Positions 17,060 to 24,998 of a DNA stretch of 64,000 nt are shown one piece after another. Location of the stretch: the NCBI GenBank assembly GCA_017643385.1, contig JAEPNN010000009.1:118613-182612 (forward strand), read 5' to 3'. The notes under the pieces were generated by a model. It made no database searches. It worked only from the letters and a program-made list of their open reading frames with translations, and was not told the DNA's origin. A program made the position numbers and the translations under genes. Every line of letters begins with the position of its first letter. The stretch's first letter is position 1. This stretch comes from Dinoroseobacter sp. (GTDB lineage Bacteria; Pseudomonadota; Alphaproteobacteria; Rhodobacterales; Rhodobacteraceae).

Positions 17060-18391
17060 TTAGCCAAAGGCGTCTATGACCCAAACCAGCCAAAGGGTGA
17101 TCGCTGGGAAACAGGCCAGTATTGCGACCCGAACAAGGTCTGTTGCCACGAAAGGCAAGGCCCCACGATACGTCGCCGATATGGGGGTTCCCTTGGCCAT
17201 CGAGTTGATAATGAAGAGATTTAGCCCAACCGGAGGGGTGATTAATCCCACTTCAACTACAATCAGCACGAGGATCCCAAACCAGAGGCCAAAATCATTC
17301 GCGCTCATACCGAAATCCAGAACAGACATGATCGGGAAGATGATGGGAACTGTCAAAAGTACCATTGAAAGGCTGTCCATCACGCAGCCGAAAAGCAGAT
17401 ACATCAAAAGCACAATGGTCAGGACAAACCAGGGTGAGAATCCCTGCGCTCCGACCCAGGCAGAGGTGACCTGCGGAAGCTGGGTCAGCGATAGGAAGTT
17501 GTTGTAGATGCCAGCACCCAAAATGATCAGGAAGATCATGGCGGACGCCGCCGCAGTCGAAAGGATCGCCTCACTCATCTTTGGGAGCGTCATCTGGCCA
17601 CTGAACAGGGCCACAAGAAACGTGCCTGCGGCCCCCACTGCTGCGGCTTCCGTAGGTGTGAAAATACCACCGTAGATGCCACCAACAACTGCAACAAAGA
17701 TCAAAATGACCGGCCAGATTTTTCCCAACATCACCAGCCGCTCGCCCCAAGGCACACGTGGGCTGACCGCGGCGGAGTTTGGCGAAACGCGCATCCAGAT
17801 CGAAATCGCCAGCATATAGCCCAGCGCCGCAAGGATACCCGGGATCAGCGCTGCAACAAAAAGCTTGGCGATGTTCTGCTCCGCAAGGATCGCATAGATT
17901 ACCAAGATCACCGAAGGCGGGATCAGAATGCCCAAAGTACCACCTGCAGCCAGCGCCCCGGTGGACAGGGAATCTGGATAGCCATAGCGGCGCATTTCAG
18001 GCAGAGCCACCTGCCCCATGGTAGCGGCTGTCGCGAGCGACGAGCCACAAATCGCCCCGAAACCGGCACATGCGCCCACAGCAGACATCGCAACCCCGCC
18101 TTTACGATGGCCCAAGAAGCTTTCCGCGGCTTTGAACAGCGACGTCGACATCCCCGAGATCGTCGCGAATTGCCCCATGAGAAGGAACAACGGAATGATC
18201 GAGAAGGAATAATTGGAAAACGTTCCATATGTAAGCGTTTTCAGCTGGTTGAGTGTCATCATGGGCGTTCCGATGACCAGATAGGTCCCTCCGACGCCCA
18301 CACCGATCATCGCCAGCGCAATCGGCGCGCGCAAAAACACAAGCAGCAAAAGAACCGGGAACGACCAGATCGCAAGATCGAAATTACTCAC
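17060..18391 (-). CDS. dctM: TRAP transporter large permease (DctM family)
   Basis: A 443-residue integral membrane protein with about 12 hydrophobic segments and the DctM hallmark motifs LLMGQFATISGMSTSLFKAA and FGAICGSSLATAATMGQVAL. It is the ion-coupled translocation subunit of a tripartite ATP-independent transporter for organic acids or related solutes. It begins with GTG in a GTGA overlap with the stop of the small permease gene, so the two are coupled. The extracytoplasmic binding protein (DctP) that defines specificity is not encoded nearby. Confidence 0.93.
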   Translation of the reverse strand: MSNFDLAIWSFPVLLLLVFLRAPIALAMIGVGVGGTYLVIGTPMMTLNQLKTLTYGTFSNYSFSIIPLFLLMGQFATISGMSTSLFKAAESFLGHRKGGVAMSAVGACAGFGAICGSSLATAATMGQVALPEMRRYGYPDSLSTGALAAGGTLGILIPPSVILVIYAILAEQNIAKLFVAALIPGILAALGYMLAISIWMRVSPNSAAVSPRVPWGERLVMLGKIWPVILIFVAVVGGIYGGIFTPTEAAAVGAAGTFLVALFSGQMTLPKMSEAILSTAAASAMIFLIILGAGIYNNFLSLTQLPQVTSAWVGAQGFSPWFVLTIVLLMYLLFGCVMDSLSMVLLTVPIIFPIMSVLDFGMSANDFGLWFGILVLIVVEVGLITPPVGLNLFIINSMAKGTPISATYRGALPFVATDLVRVAILACFPAITLWLVWVIDAFG

Positions 18392-18909
18392 GCCGATGCC
18401 TCCTCAGCACCCGTCAACCTGCGCAAGCTCCGCAGGATGCAGAATGCCGAGACGAAGACAAAACCGCATGCGCCAACCAATCCCGCGGCATATCCCTGCC
18501 AAACCGGGATTTGCGCAATCAGCGTCGTCTCTCCGTAAGAGTGCTTGTCGAGCATGCCCAGATAAAGACGCCAGGCCCCAATCGCCGCCACGAACGTCAT
18601 GCCGGTGCTGAACAGCAATTCCAGCGACTGGTCGAATTTCTGCGGCATTACCCATTTGAACAGATCCACACGCGCATGTGCTTCGCTCAGTTGTGCCCAG
18701 GGCAGAAACGCGAAAATCGCCGCGGCGATCCCGATCTCAGTGATGTCGTAAATACCCCGGATGGGCCCCGGCCCAAAACCGAAGGGCAGCAGCGCACGCC
18801 CGACGATCGAATAGCACGTCAAAAGGGTCAGTCCCAAAAGGACCATTCCCCCCGCGATCGCGAGGCCGCGCGCCACCAGATCCGCGATCCGTTCCAGAAT
18901 TCGATACAT
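18388..18909 (-). CDS. dctQ: TRAP transporter small permease (DctQ family)
   Basis: A 173-residue protein with four predicted membrane helices (around residues 15-40, 58-75, 98-118 and 135-160) and the DctQ-like pattern IGIAAAIFAFLPWAQLSEAH followed by ARVDLF. It forms the membrane complex with the DctM subunit encoded directly after it. It is the first gene of the unit and faces the flavin monooxygenase gene across about 150 bp, so a divergent promoter region is likely. No DctP gene is present upstream. Confidence 0.9.
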   Translation of the reverse strand: MYRILERIADLVARGLAIAGGMVLLGLTLLTCYSIVGRALLPFGFGPGPIRGIYDITEIGIAAAIFAFLPWAQLSEAHARVDLFKWVMPQKFDQSLELLFSTGMTFVAAIGAWRLYLGMLDKHSYGETTLIAQIPVWQGYAAGLVGACGFVFVSAFCILRSLRRLTGAEEASA

Positions 18910-19061
18910 CGTCTCTTCCCCGCGCCTGCCCCAGCATGCGCCTTCCTGCGCTTCTCATAGGCAGATTCGACAAGACTTCGCCATGCCTTTTCCGTCTATA
19001 GCCCTTGCGCTTACGACAGGTTTGGGCACGCTGAAGCAATGTCCGCTATGTGAGGTCCATC

Positions 19062-20330
19062 ATGCACCAAACACCTGTTGTCATTGCCGGTGGCGGGATT
19101 GGTGGCTTATCACTTGCCCTGACCCTTCATCAGATTGGTGTGCCTTGTCAGGTTCTCGAAAGCGCCCGCGAGATGCGGCCTTTGGGTGTGGGGATCAACC
19201 TGCAACCAAACGCCGTGCGCGAGTTGTTCGATCTGGGGATAACAGAAGAGGATCTCTCAAGCGTCGGTCTGCCTGTCCGCGAATGGGCCCTTGTCGGTCT
19301 GAACGGGAAAGAGGTTTACGCAGAACCACGCGGTACATTCGCAGGTTACAAGTGGCCGCAATTTGCGGTGCATCGTGGCGCGCTTCATATGCTTTTGTAT
19401 CGCAAGGTCCTTGAACGCCTTGGCCCCGAGGCTGTCCAGCTTGGCACCAAGGTTCTTGGCTATGAGGACGGGGCAAATGTTCTCACGGAACGGGATAGCG
19501 TACGCAAGACATTGCCCGCGGGGCTTCTGATCGGCGCAGATGGGATCCACTCGAAAATACGCGCTCAAATGCACCCTGACCAACCGCCAATCCATTGGGG
19601 TGGCGCCGTGATGTGGCGCGGCACTGTGCGCTCCAAAGCGTGGCGCACTGGCGCCTCTTTCATAGGGCTCGGCACAGATCGGACCCGCATGGTTCTCTAT
19701 CCGATTTCCGAACCAGATGAAGATGGCAATTCCCTGATCAACTGGATCGCAGAGGTCACACGCGACAGCTCTGGCGGCTGGCCAGAAGACAGCTGGTTTC
19801 GCGCGGTTGAGATCGCTGAATTCGCGCATCATTTCGATGCCTTCCGGTATGACTGGCTGGACGTGCCCGAGATGCTGTCCCGCGCCGATTGCGCCTACGA
19901 AAACCCGATGATTGACCGTGACCCTGTTGGGACTTGGGTGGACGGCCAAGTCGCGCTGCTGGGCGATGCAGCACACGCCATGTACCCAACCGGATCCAAC
20001 GGCGCGAGCCAGGCGATTATCGACGGGCGCATCCTGGCGCAAAAAATGCTTGAGCACGGGGTCACGCCTGATGCGCTGTCAGCTTATGACGCACAGCTTT
20101 GCGGTCCGGTTTCAGAGCTTGTGTTACGCAATCGCGGGGCGGGCCCCTTTGGCCTGCTCAATCTGCTCCAAGAGCGTTGTGGCAATGAATTCGACGATAT
20201 CGATGCCGTGATCCCAGCTGTAGAACGCGCTGCTTTCATGGCAAAATACAAATCTGCCGCCGGCTTCGCGATGGACGCTTTGAACAGCGCGCCAGCAACC
20301 GTTCCTGCTGGCGCAAGGGTTTCAGGTTAG
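19062..20330 (+). CDS. FAD-dependent monooxygenase (PhzS/salicylate hydroxylase-like)
   Basis: A 422-residue class A flavin monooxygenase. It has the N-terminal VVIAGGGIGGLSLALTL, the middle GADGIHSKIR (DG motif) and the C-terminal LLGDAAHAMYPTGSNGASQA (GD motif). A region MVLYPISEPDEDGNSLINWI resembles the PhzS-type subgroup, which hydroxylates aromatic or heteroaromatic acids with NAD(P)H and O2. I chose the ATG at 19062 (GAGG six bases upstream) over a GTG four codons earlier. It is divergent from the TRAP genes, suggesting uptake plus hydroxylation of an aromatic acid. The substrate is unknown. Confidence 0.85.
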   Translation: MHQTPVVIAGGGIGGLSLALTLHQIGVPCQVLESAREMRPLGVGINLQPNAVRELFDLGITEEDLSSVGLPVREWALVGLNGKEVYAEPRGTFAGYKWPQFAVHRGALHMLLYRKVLERLGPEAVQLGTKVLGYEDGANVLTERDSVRKTLPAGLLIGADGIHSKIRAQMHPDQPPIHWGGAVMWRGTVRSKAWRTGASFIGLGTDRTRMVLYPISEPDEDGNSLINWIAEVTRDSSGGWPEDSWFRAVEIAEFAHHFDAFRYDWLDVPEMLSRADCAYENPMIDRDPVGTWVDGQVALLGDAAHAMYPTGSNGASQAIIDGRILAQKMLEHGVTPDALSAYDAQLCGPVSELVLRNRGAGPFGLLNLLQERCGNEFDDIDAVIPAVERAAFMAKYKSAAGFAMDALNSAPATVPAGARVSG

Positions 20331-21526
20331 GCGCGCAGGATCGCCGCAAACCCGTCCGCAACCGCTTCAAGGTTTTCAGGTGCCAAGGCGGCAACGTTCA
20401 TGCGTCCGTCACCTGCTGTGTAAATGCCGAAATCATCACGCAATCGCACCACTTCGTCCTTCGTAAAACCAGTATAGGAAAACATGCCCTTCTGGTCGGT
20501 GATAAAAGACAGATCGCGCGTCACCTGCCGCTCTTCCAACATGCGTCGTAATTCAGACCGCATCTCTGCGACCCGCTCGCGCATTTCTTCGAGCTCTTCC
20601 GCCCAATCCGCTTTCATCGCCGGATCAGATAGGACCGTCGCCACGACCCGAGCCCCATGGCTGGGCGGCATCGAGTAGTTCGACCGGATCGCTGTTTCTG
20701 CCGCTTCCTGCACCACGGCCAATTCTTCAGGCGTGCGCGCCACAATGGATAGCGCACCGGTGCGTTCACGATAGATCCCGAAGTTTTTCGAAAATGAACT
20801 TGCAAGAAGCATCTCAGGCACGCGCTCAGCCAGATACCGCAGGCCGGCCACGTCTTCTTCCATTCCGTCACCCAGCCCCTGATAGGCGCAGTCCACATAC
20901 GGAAGTAACCCACGCTTCAGAACGAAGTCCGTTACGATCTTCCACTGCTCGAACGACAGATCAACACCTGTCGGATTGTGACAGCAGGCATGAAGCAAGA
21001 TCGCATCGCCTGCTTTGGCGTTCGCCTCCAGATGAGACATCATACCGTCGAAATCCAGACCTCGGTCAGAAAGGCGGAAATAAGGGTACTGTGCCGTCTT
21101 CAGTCCGGAATCTGTGGCCACAGGAATATGGTTGGCCCAGGTCGGCGTGCTGACCCATACCAGTTGATCGGGGTTCATTCCGTGCAGCAGATCACATCCC
21201 ACTTTCAGCGCGCCCGAGCCGCCAACAGTCTGAAGGCTGGTGATCCGCCCCTCTTTGATGACCTTCGCCTCTGACCCCAACAACATCGGAGGCACAAACG
21301 CACGGTATTCCGCGTCTCCGGCCATACCGACATAGGTTTTGGTGTCCTCTTCCTCGAGCAGCACCTTTTCAGCCGCCTTTACCGCTTTCATCACGGGCAC
21401 ATCGCCATTTGCGTCTTTGTAAACACCAACGACAAGGTCGACTTTCTGATCTCTGGGATCGCTTCGAAACGCCAGCATGAGCGACAAGATCTGGTCTACG
21501 CCGCGTGATTGAATGGTTTCGAACAT
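20327..21526 (-). CDS. Aromatic/aspartate aminotransferase (TyrB/AspC type)
   Basis: A 399-residue class I PLP aminotransferase of the Iab subgroup. The PLP lysine lies in ASSFSKNFGIYRERTGAL, the substrate-carboxylate region includes HACCHNPTGVDLS, and the N-terminus MFETIQSRGVDQILSLMLAF is typical of proteobacterial TyrB/AspC. It exchanges amino groups between aspartate or aromatic amino acids and 2-oxoglutarate. It ends in a 4-base overlap with the stop of the convergent monooxygenase gene and is divergent from the formylglycine-generating enzyme gene. Distinguishing TyrB from AspC is not possible by eye. Confidence 0.9.
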   Translation of the reverse strand: MFETIQSRGVDQILSLMLAFRSDPRDQKVDLVVGVYKDANGDVPVMKAVKAAEKVLLEEEDTKTYVGMAGDAEYRAFVPPMLLGSEAKVIKEGRITSLQTVGGSGALKVGCDLLHGMNPDQLVWVSTPTWANHIPVATDSGLKTAQYPYFRLSDRGLDFDGMMSHLEANAKAGDAILLHACCHNPTGVDLSFEQWKIVTDFVLKRGLLPYVDCAYQGLGDGMEEDVAGLRYLAERVPEMLLASSFSKNFGIYRERTGALSIVARTPEELAVVQEAAETAIRSNYSMPPSHGARVVATVLSDPAMKADWAEELEEMRERVAEMRSELRRMLEERQVTRDLSFITDQKGMFSYTGFTKDEVVRLRDDFGIYTAGDGRMNVAALAPENLEAVADGFAAILRA

Positions 21527-21610
21527 GACAAATTCCCTACCGATATTCGTCCTCGGTCCTACGCCCCCTCCCCCTATCGTTCAACCACTATGGGCGCTAG
21601 AAAACACGCA

Positions 21611-22564
21611 ATGACCAATGCCTCAGACCCCACAGCATGCTGCGCTCCCAGCGCGGATCGTCCACCGCTGAACGCGCACCATTTAAACGTCAGCACACAA
21701 GCCGCCTTGCGCGTGTCCGAAGACGTAATCGATATTCCCGGCGGAACGGGCTTTGTCGGAACGAATGATCCGCAACTTCCGGTCGACGGCGAAAGCCCGA
21801 TGCGCAAAGTGAAGATCAGGCCCTTTCGGATGGGGGCGACGGCCGTGACCAACGCCCAATTCAAAACCTTTGTCGATACCACAGGGTTTGTGACAGAAGC
21901 AGAACGCTTTGGCTGGTCTTTCGTGTTTTGGAGCCAGGTTCCCAAACACCTCGGACCAACCGAAGCGGTGCCCGAGGTCAATTGGTGGCGGCGTGTTGAT
22001 GGATCGAACTGGCGTAATATCAACGGTCCCGATGCCGAAGGAGAGGCGTGGCATCCTGATCACCCTGTGGTGCAGGTCTCTTGGAATGATGCGCGCGCTT
22101 ATGCCGAGTGGGCAGGCGGGCGCCTGCCGACCGAGGCCGAATGGGAACACGCTGCCCGCGGTGGTTTGGGGGATGTGCGCTTTCCTTGGGGGGATGCCGA
22201 ACCCGATGATGTGGCCCACACGCCCTGCAACATCTGGCAGGGCCAGTTTCCCAACGTGAACACCGGTCAGGATGGTTATCTGACCACGGCTCCAGCTCAG
22301 TCGTTTCAACCCAATGGCTACGGGCTCTACAATCTCGCGGGCAATGTGTGGGAGTGGACGGCAGACCCCTACCGGGTGAGATCGCTGAAAAAATCAGTAA
22401 AAGATCGGCTTGAAGCCATGAAAGGCTACAAGCTGTCAAAGGGCGGTTCATTTCTGTGTCACAAATCTTATTGCTACCGCTACAGGATCGCCGCGCGCTC
22501 AGGAAATTCACCCGACAGTGCAACGACGCATCACGGATTTCGGATGGTCTGGCCTATGGCCTGA
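21611..22564 (+). CDS. Formylglycine-generating enzyme (SUMF1/FGE family)
   Basis: A 317-residue member of the FGE-sulfatase domain family. The active-site copper-binding pair is present in GGSFLCHKSYCYRYRIAAR (a C-x4-C arrangement equivalent to human Cys336 and Cys341), followed by RSGNSPDSATTHHGFR. Other family motifs are GRLPTEAEWEHAARGG and NVWEWTADPY. The enzyme converts a cysteine in the CxPxR motif of type I sulfatases to formylglycine using O2 and copper. Many SUMF1-like proteins lack both cysteines, so this one is likely active. I prefer the ATG at 21611, though 21590 is also possible. No sulfatase is encoded in the window, so its client is elsewhere. Confidence 0.88.
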   Translation: MTNASDPTACCAPSADRPPLNAHHLNVSTQAALRVSEDVIDIPGGTGFVGTNDPQLPVDGESPMRKVKIRPFRMGATAVTNAQFKTFVDTTGFVTEAERFGWSFVFWSQVPKHLGPTEAVPEVNWWRRVDGSNWRNINGPDAEGEAWHPDHPVVQVSWNDARAYAEWAGGRLPTEAEWEHAARGGLGDVRFPWGDAEPDDVAHTPCNIWQGQFPNVNTGQDGYLTTAPAQSFQPNGYGLYNLAGNVWEWTADPYRVRSLKKSVKDRLEAMKGYKLSKGGSFLCHKSYCYRYRIAARSGNSPDSATTHHGFRMVWPMA

Positions 22565-22951
22565 TCAGGACTGAACCAGGAGGTAGCTCATGCAATCATC
22601 GAGCAGCGCCGCCGCATGACCCCGCGCCCAATCCGCGTCCTCGGTTTCGCCCCTGAACACGGCGCGCTGTAGTAGGGCAGCATGGGCGAATTTCGCCTCA
22701 ATTCGCCGGGCCAATACGGCACGCGCATCATCAATAGGCATGACAGCACGCAATAGCGATGCCATCGCGTTGCGTCGTTGCTCTGTGATTTCCGCAGCGT
22801 CCGAGTGCATCAACCATTCGTGCTCCACCTGCGCCGAAAATCGTCCGACGCAAGTGGCAAATGTGTCTGTGAGCCCCGTGTTGGCGAAAGCGGTCATCGG
22901 ACCATTCAGCGCCAAGGCTGACACAAGCAGAAAAGTTTTCAAACTGCCCAT
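22565..22951 (-). CDS. Secreted/periplasmic hypothetical protein
   Basis: A 128-residue protein with a clear signal peptide (MGSLKTFLLVSALALNGPM, then AFA). The mature part is helical with two cysteines (TFATCVGRF and LLDDCMSYL) likely forming one disulfide. I chose the ATG at 22951 because it starts the signal peptide; the frame stays open upstream. It converges on the FGE gene, with adjacent stop codons. I recall similar short exported proteins in Rhodobacteraceae but no function. Confidence 0.7.
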   Translation of the reverse strand: MGSLKTFLLVSALALNGPMTAFANTGLTDTFATCVGRFSAQVEHEWLMHSDAAEITEQRRNAMASLLRAVMPIDDARAVLARRIEAKFAHAALLQRAVFRGETEDADWARGHAAALLDDCMSYLLVQS

Positions 22952-23153
22952 TCTTAAAGCATGACGCCTGTGGGTTAAGCGATCAAGAAAAATCATATGC
23001 CAGAGGCTCTCTGCCTGACCTTCCCGGTTGGCCTGCATCCGGCGCGGCCAGTTCAGTCAAAAATTTTGGTCAATCTGCGACCTGACGTCGCTATTAGAAC
23101 AGACAGCGGCGGCGTGAGGGGCAGTCTGATTTGGCCCTCAGGAGGGAATTCAG

Positions 23154-23240
23154 ATGTGTGCATCTAGCAAGTTGGCATTGGTGGACTACACAATAGGCGC
23201 AGCGCGCGGACGCGCGGCACGCGGCGGGCCGGACACGTAA
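23154..23240 (+). CDS. Possible 28-aa leader peptide upstream of mttB
   Basis: A short frame, MCASSKLALVDYTIGAARGR plus eight residues and TAA, is preceded by a near-perfect Shine-Dalgarno (AGGAGG at 23140-23145, 8 bases before the ATG), much stronger than that of the mttB-family gene starting 46 bases after its stop. Upstream, TGAGGG (23115-23120) can pair with CCCTCA (23135-23140), directly against the ribosome site. The layout suits a leader peptide or translational control element. The peptide has no recognised homologue, so it could also be chance. Confidence 0.4.
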   Translation: MCASSKLALVDYTIGAARGRAARGGPDT

Positions 23241-23286
23241 TAATACCGTACCACCCATGTCCTACCGTGTTTGAAAGATACCCCAC

Positions 23287-24828
23287 ATGAACACCCAAGC
23301 CCCCCGCCGCACTGGTGGTCGCGCCGCCCGCCGTGCCAGCAGAGCCGCCCCTGTTACCGAAGAACTCCGCTCCATCCGCCGGGGGATGGAAAGCAGCGCC
23401 CTCAAGGTGCTGACCCAAGACCAGATCGAACGCATCCACGAAGCCGCACTGGAAGCGCTGGAAACGATTGGTCTGGCTGATGCGCCTGAAAGCGGCGTGG
23501 CCCATCTGACCGGTGCAGGCGCGATCGTTGGCGACGACAATCGCCTCCGCTTCCCGCGTGCCATTGTCGAAGAAGCGCTTGAGAAAGCGTGCAAGACATA
23601 CACGCTGTATGGACGCGATCCGAAACACGACATGCACCTGTATGGCAATCGGGTGCATTACGGCACCGCAGGCGCTGCGGTCAGCATGGTCGATGTCGAA
23701 GGGCGCAATTATCGCGAAAGCACGTTGCAAGATCTGCACGATGCCTCGCGCATTTCAGATCATCTCGACAACATCCATTTCGTCCAGCGCCCGCTTGTTG
23801 CGCGCGACGTGACCAACAATCGGGAACTCGACCTGAACACCATCTATGCCTGTTGCTCCGGCACCAAAAAGCATATTGGCACGTCCTTCTCAGACCCCTC
23901 AAACGTGCAGGATTGTCTGGAACTTCTGCACATGATCGCCGGCGGTGAAGACGCGTGGCGCGAACGCCCTTTCGTGAGCAACTCCAACTGTTTTGTCGTT
24001 CCACCGATGAAGTTTGCCACCGAATCCTGTCAGGTGATGGAACAATGCATCGCAGGCGGCATGCCCGTATTGTTGTTGAGCGCAGCAATGGCAGGGGCCA
24101 CAGCACCCTCAACGATCGCAGGCACCATCGTTCAGGCGGTTGCGGAATGTCTTGCGGGGCTGGTCTATGTCAACGCGATCAAACCCGGGCACCCCGCAAT
24201 TTTTGGCACATGGCCCTTTGGCCTCGACCTGCGCTCAGGCGCAATGACTGGCGGGTCAGGCGAGCAAGCGCTTCTGTCTGCTGGCTGCGCACAGATGCAC
24301 CACTATTATGGGCTGCCCGGAGGTGCCGTAGGTGGGATCACCGATGCCAAGCTGCCTGACATGCAGGCCGGATGGGAAGCGATGTGCTCCAATGTCATGG
24401 GTGGGCTCTCGGGCCTGAACTTGGTCTACGAGGCCGCAGGCATGCACGCCTCGCTGCTGGGCTTTTGTCACGAGTCGCTTATCCTCTCAGACGATCTGAT
24501 CGGACATGCGTTGCGCTGCGTGCGGGGGATCGAGGTCGATAACGAAACCCTCGCGCTTGATCAATTGCGAGAGGTCTGCCTGGGCGGACCCGGTCATTAT
24601 CTGGGCACAGACCAGACACTGGCGCGCATGCAATCAGATTATCAGTATCCGACCTATGGCGATCGGACATCTCCCAAGGAATGGGAGGAATTGCAAAAGC
24701 CTGCGCTGCTTCCAAAGGCAATCCAGAAGAAAGAAGAAATCCTCGGGCAGGCACCATCGGCCCGGTTTGATGTCGGACTCGACGCAGCGATCCGGGAGCG
24801 CTTCAAAATCCACCTGCCACCGTACTAG
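23287..24828 (+). CDS. MttB-family (trimethylamine methyltransferase-like) corrinoid methyltransferase, no pyrrolysine
   Basis: A 513-residue TIM-barrel protein of the MttB superfamily. Recognisable stretches are IHEAALEALETIGLADAPE, VHYGTAGAAVSMVD and the glycine-rich GGSGEQALLSAGCAQMHHYY. There is no in-frame amber codon, so it belongs to the large pyrrolysine-free branch whose studied members demethylate quaternary amines such as glycine betaine, proline betaine or carnitine and pass the methyl group to a corrinoid protein. No corrinoid protein (MttC type) or reactivase gene is adjacent, so the methyl acceptor must be encoded elsewhere. A basic, disordered N-terminus (residues 1-25) precedes the fold. 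It is followed by a class III aminotransferase 170 bases later. Confidence 0.88.
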   Translation: MNTQAPRRTGGRAARRASRAAPVTEELRSIRRGMESSALKVLTQDQIERIHEAALEALETIGLADAPESGVAHLTGAGAIVGDDNRLRFPRAIVEEALEKACKTYTLYGRDPKHDMHLYGNRVHYGTAGAAVSMVDVEGRNYRESTLQDLHDASRISDHLDNIHFVQRPLVARDVTNNRELDLNTIYACCSGTKKHIGTSFSDPSNVQDCLELLHMIAGGEDAWRERPFVSNSNCFVVPPMKFATESCQVMEQCIAGGMPVLLLSAAMAGATAPSTIAGTIVQAVAECLAGLVYVNAIKPGHPAIFGTWPFGLDLRSGAMTGGSGEQALLSAGCAQMHHYYGLPGGAVGGITDAKLPDMQAGWEAMCSNVMGGLSGLNLVYEAAGMHASLLGFCHESLILSDDLIGHALRCVRGIEVDNETLALDQLREVCLGGPGHYLGTDQTLARMQSDYQYPTYGDRTSPKEWEELQKPALLPKAIQKKEEILGQAPSARFDVGLDAAIRERFKIHLPPY

Positions 24829-24917
24829 GCGCAGGCTTCGTCAGGAATTGCGCCCCACCGGCCACCGCTGGAGGAACTGGTCATGGCGGAACGCCCGATC
24901 TTGATTTGTTGGCGATA

Positions 24918-24927
24918 CCAAATTTGG
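24918..24927. promoter_or_regulatory. Palindrome in the mttB-aminotransferase gap
   Basis: A perfect 10-bp palindrome CCAAATTTGG, flanked by GATA on the left and ATC on the right, lies 72 bases before the aminotransferase start in a 170-bp gap. It could be an operator for a dimeric repressor of the GntR or similar type. No regulator gene is adjacent, so the assignment is speculative. Confidence 0.25.
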
Positions 24928-24998
24928 ATCAGGCGTAAGATTGCGCGCCCTTGAACGGTACATAAAAAAGAAACCAACTGAATGGGAGGGTGAGACCC

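Noticed and set aside
19257..20057. Minus-strand frame (266 codons) opposite the flavin monooxygenase
   Set aside because: It is a shadow of a gene with all three flavin monooxygenase motifs; its own translation matches nothing I recognise.
23041..23153. Cobalamin riboswitch upstream of the corrinoid-dependent MttB gene
   Set aside because: No B12-box-like sequence or multi-arm structure was seen; only a short 6-bp hairpin is present.
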